DNA of 6,241 nt from RGIG5579 sp045590715. GTDB lineage: Bacteria > Bacillota > Clostridia > Oscillospirales > SIG627. The DNA is taken from assembly GCA_045590715.1 (NCBI GenBank), contig JAZNRO010000019.1, positions 1 through 6,241 on the forward strand, in the 5' to 3' direction. The notes beneath the pieces are model-generated. The model saw only the letters and a program-made list of their open reading frames with translations, had not been told where the DNA came from and ran no database searches. The stretch's first letter is position 1, and every line of letters begins with the position of its first letter. Of the stretch, positions 4,447 through 6,241 are shown piece after piece. The position numbers and the translations under genes are program-made.

Positions 4447-5301
4447 ATGTATCAGATCACGAAAAAGAGAGTGCTGAACGACTCTGTTATTGAGCTTTGC
4501 ATTCTTGCGCCCCGGGTTGCCAAAAAGGCACAGCCCGGTCAGTTTATCATTTTGCGGGTAGAGGAAGAAGGAGAAAGAATTCCTCTCACCGTTGCCGGCA
4601 CCGACCCGGAAAAAGGCACCGTCAAGATCATCTATCAGATCGTAGGCGCCACCACCAAAAAGCTTTCCCTGAAGGAAGAGGGTGACAGCCTTTGTGACTT
4701 TGCAGGTCCTTTGGGTACTCCCACCCGTCTTTCGGGACTGAAAAAGGTTTGTATCATCGGTGGCGGCGTAGGCTGTGCCATTGCCCTGCCTATCATTGAA
4801 AAGCTTCATCAGATGGGCGTGGAGACCTGCGGCATCATCGGTTTCAGAAACCGGGATCTTGTAATTTTAGAAGAAGAATTCAAATCCAATTCCGACCGTC
4901 TGTTCGTTATGACCGACGACGGCTCCTACGGGGAAAAGGGCAACGTTACCATGCCCCTGAAAACCCTTTTGGAGCAGGGCGAAAAATTTGATGAGATCAT
5001 CACCATCGGCCCCCTTGTTATGATGAAATTCGTTACTCTCACCGCAAAGCCCTTCGGCGTGCCCGTTACCGTTTCCATGAACCCGGTTATGATCGACGGT
5101 ACCGGCATGTGCGGCGGCTGCCGCCTCACCTTAAACCGGGACGGCAAAAAGATCACCAAATTTGCCTGCGTTGACGGTCCGGACTTTAACGGCTATGAAA
5201 TTGATTTTGACGAGGCCATGAGCCGCGGCAGAATGTACCAGGATTTTGAGCGTCACTGCTACGAAGACACCTGCAATCTCTTTTTAAAGGAGGTACAGTA
5301 A
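4447..5301 (+). CDS. nfnA: NADH-dependent reduced ferredoxin:NADP+ oxidoreductase, subunit A
   Basis: This is the small subunit of the cytoplasmic NfnAB complex, which couples electrons from reduced ferredoxin and NADH to reduce two NADP+ by flavin-based bifurcation/confurcation. The 284 residues (normal length) show a ferredoxin-reductase-type FAD domain with PGQFIILR (30-37) and RIPLTVA (44-50). A nucleotide-binding domain follows, starting VCIIGGGVGCA (101-111). A C-terminal [2Fe-2S] site has Cys222, Cys225 (CGGC) and Cys241 (FACVDGP). Asp217 in MIDGTGMCGGC fits the unusual Asp ligand that I recall from the Thermotoga NfnA structure. ATG 4447 follows AGAAAGGA at 6 nt. The stop shares one base with the start of nfnB, so translation is likely coupled. 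Similar proteins are annotated as sulfide dehydrogenase or ferredoxin-NADP reductase subunit alpha; the nfnB partner supports Nfn. Confidence 0.93.
   Translation: MYQITKKRVLNDSVIELCILAPRVAKKAQPGQFIILRVEEEGERIPLTVAGTDPEKGTVKIIYQIVGATTKKLSLKEEGDSLCDFAGPLGTPTRLSGLKKVCIIGGGVGCAIALPIIEKLHQMGVETCGIIGFRNRDLVILEEEFKSNSDRLFVMTDDGSYGEKGNVTMPLKTLLEQGEKFDEIITIGPLVMMKFVTLTAKPFGVPVTVSMNPVMIDGTGMCGGCRLTLNRDGKKITKFACVDGPDFNGYEIDFDEAMSRGRMYQDFERHCYEDTCNLFLKEVQ
5285..5291 (+). promoter_or_regulatory. Ribosome binding site of nfnB inside the end of nfnA
   Basis: TAAAGGAGGTACAGTAATG: a near-perfect AAAGGAGG lies 7-8 nt before the nfnB ATG, within the last codons of nfnA. With the TAATG overlap it indicates tight stoichiometric co-expression. 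Confidence 0.85.
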
Positions 5302-6239
5302 TGGCAAAAGCGAATATGTCCCCTACCCGGAACCCCATGCCCAGCCAGGACCCGGTGCTTCGCGGCAAAAATTTTGACGAGGTAGCCCTTGGTTACTCGG
5401 AAGAAACCGCCATTTTAGAGGCCCAGAGATGCCTGGAGTGTAAGAATATGCCCTGCGTTTCCGGTTGCCCGGTAAAGATCCGCATCCCTGAATTTATTTC
5501 CCGCATCAAAGAAGGAGATTTCGAAGGCGCCTACCAGATCATCGCAAAATCCTCTTCCCTTCCCGCCGTTTGTGGCAGAGTTTGTCCCCAGGAGACCCAG
5601 TGCGAAGAAAAGTGTTTAAGAGGGATCAAAGGCGAATCCGTCGGCATCGGCAGACTGGAAAGATTTGTTGCCGATTGGCACAATACCTTCTGCTCTTCTC
5701 CCGCGGAAAAGCCGATTTCCAACGGCCACAAGGTTGCCGTCGTAGGCTCCGGTCCTTCCGGTCTTACCTGTGCCGGAGATCTTGCAAAACTTGGCTATGA
5801 CGTAACCATTTTCGAGGCCCTGCACACCCCGGGCGGCGTACTGGTCTACGGCATTCCGGAATTCCGTCTTCCCAAAGCCATCGTGGCAAAGGAAGTAGAG
5901 GGTCTGAAGGCCCTTGGCGTAAAGATCGAAACCAACGTAGTCATCGGTAAAACCGTAACACCGGACGAACTGTTCGAAGAAGGCTTTGAAGCCGTTTTCA
6001 TCGGTTCCGGCGCCGGCCTTCCCAACTTTATGGGGATCCCCGGTGAATCGTTAAAAGGCGTATATTCCGCCAACGAGTACTTAACCCGCAGTAACCTGAT
6101 GAAGGCCTTTCGAAAAGACGCTGCCACCCCCATTATGAAGGGCGGAAAGGTTGCGGTAGTAGGCGGCGGTAACGTTGCCATGGACGCGGCAAGTCGGATC
6201 GTAGCCATGTCGTTCTGTGTGCCAAGGGGTTGGGTCTAG
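5301..6239 (+). CDS. nfnB: NADH-dependent reduced ferredoxin:NADP+ oxidoreductase, subunit B, broken at its 3' end
   Basis: Large subunit of NfnAB, related to the GltD small subunit of glutamate synthase. It holds the bifurcating FAD, two [4Fe-4S] clusters and the NADP(H) site. Visible: an N-terminal cluster domain with Cys44, Cys47, Cys52, Cys56 and a second set Cys91, Cys95, Cys101, Cys105. An FAD Rossmann motif VVGSGPSGLTCAGDL (147-161) ends in the acidic residue of IFEA, and PGGVLVYGIPEFRLPK (177-192) is typical of GltD-like proteins. A second Rossmann motif VAVVGGGNVAMDAA (284-297) follows. The family is usually about 460-470 residues. Here the reading frame loses resemblance after residue 297 (base 6191), and a TAG at 6237-6239 ends it at 312. 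Neither other plus-strand frame restores the expected continuation. The missing third includes much of the NADP-binding and second FAD region. A contig-end error is the likelier cause; a real truncation would inactivate the complex. Confidence 0.88.
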   Translation: MAKANMSPTRNPMPSQDPVLRGKNFDEVALGYSEETAILEAQRCLECKNMPCVSGCPVKIRIPEFISRIKEGDFEGAYQIIAKSSSLPAVCGRVCPQETQCEEKCLRGIKGESVGIGRLERFVADWHNTFCSSPAEKPISNGHKVAVVGSGPSGLTCAGDLAKLGYDVTIFEALHTPGGVLVYGIPEFRLPKAIVAKEVEGLKALGVKIETNVVIGKTVTPDELFEEGFEAVFIGSGAGLPNFMGIPGESLKGVYSANEYLTRSNLMKAFRKDAATPIMKGGKVAVVGGGNVAMDAASRIVAMSFCVPRGWV

Positions 6240-6241
6240 TC

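Noticed and set aside
4366..4809. Minus-strand open frame of 147 codons opposite the start of nfnA
   Set aside because: It overlaps the nfn promoter and the well-supported nfnA gene, with no ribosome binding site or family resemblance.

Overview
The window looks like a chromosomal piece from an anaerobic, mid-GC Firmicute, most likely a member of Clostridia. The basis is strong AGGAGG-type ribosome binding sites, two sigma-A promoters with extended -10 elements, GC-stem/U-tract terminators, a clostridial-type OmpR/HisKA two-component pair, and an NfnAB-type ferredoxin/NADH/NADP transhydrogenase. The identification rests on gene content and signals only; no marker gene for taxonomy is present. 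Both ends cut through genes, so the window may be a whole short contig.

Left half (1-2828, minus strand): a signalling cassette read right to left. An extended -10 promoter drives an OmpR-family response regulator (2066-2752). A terminator-like hairpin follows (2021-2055), then a membrane sensor histidine kinase (521-1996), and 37 nt later the N-terminal part of a membrane-anchored HtrA-like (S1C trypsin-fold) protein that runs off the left edge. The HtrA-like protein has Ser where the catalytic His is expected. Response regulator, kinase and HtrA-like protein together suggest an envelope-sensing or protein-quality system, but no signal or target can be read from the sequence.

Middle (2889-4446): a monocistronic-looking homoserine dehydrogenase gene (hom, minus strand, 2940-4091). 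It has its own terminator (2889-2925) and tandem overlapping promoters (4202-4243). A 355-nt divergent intergenic region separates it from the right-hand operon and carries a direct repeat, an 11-bp inverted repeat and a purine-rich A-tract stretch.

Right half (4344-6241, plus strand): a strong extended -10 promoter precedes nfnA and nfnB, which overlap by one base (TAATG). NfnA (FAD, [2Fe-2S]) and NfnB (two [4Fe-4S] motifs, FAD, second Rossmann fold) form the flavin-based bifurcating NADH-dependent ferredoxin:NADP+ oxidoreductase, which supplies NADPH to anabolism. nfnB loses resemblance to its family at about 6192 and stops at 6239, at roughly two thirds of normal length. This is either a contig-end artefact or a real disruption.

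I see no mobile element, CRISPR array, tRNA, rRNA or convincing riboswitch. Most of the window is ordinary housekeeping. The least ordinary points are the His-less HtrA-like protein in the two-component operon, the terminator-like hairpin between regulator and kinase, and the aberrant nfnB end.
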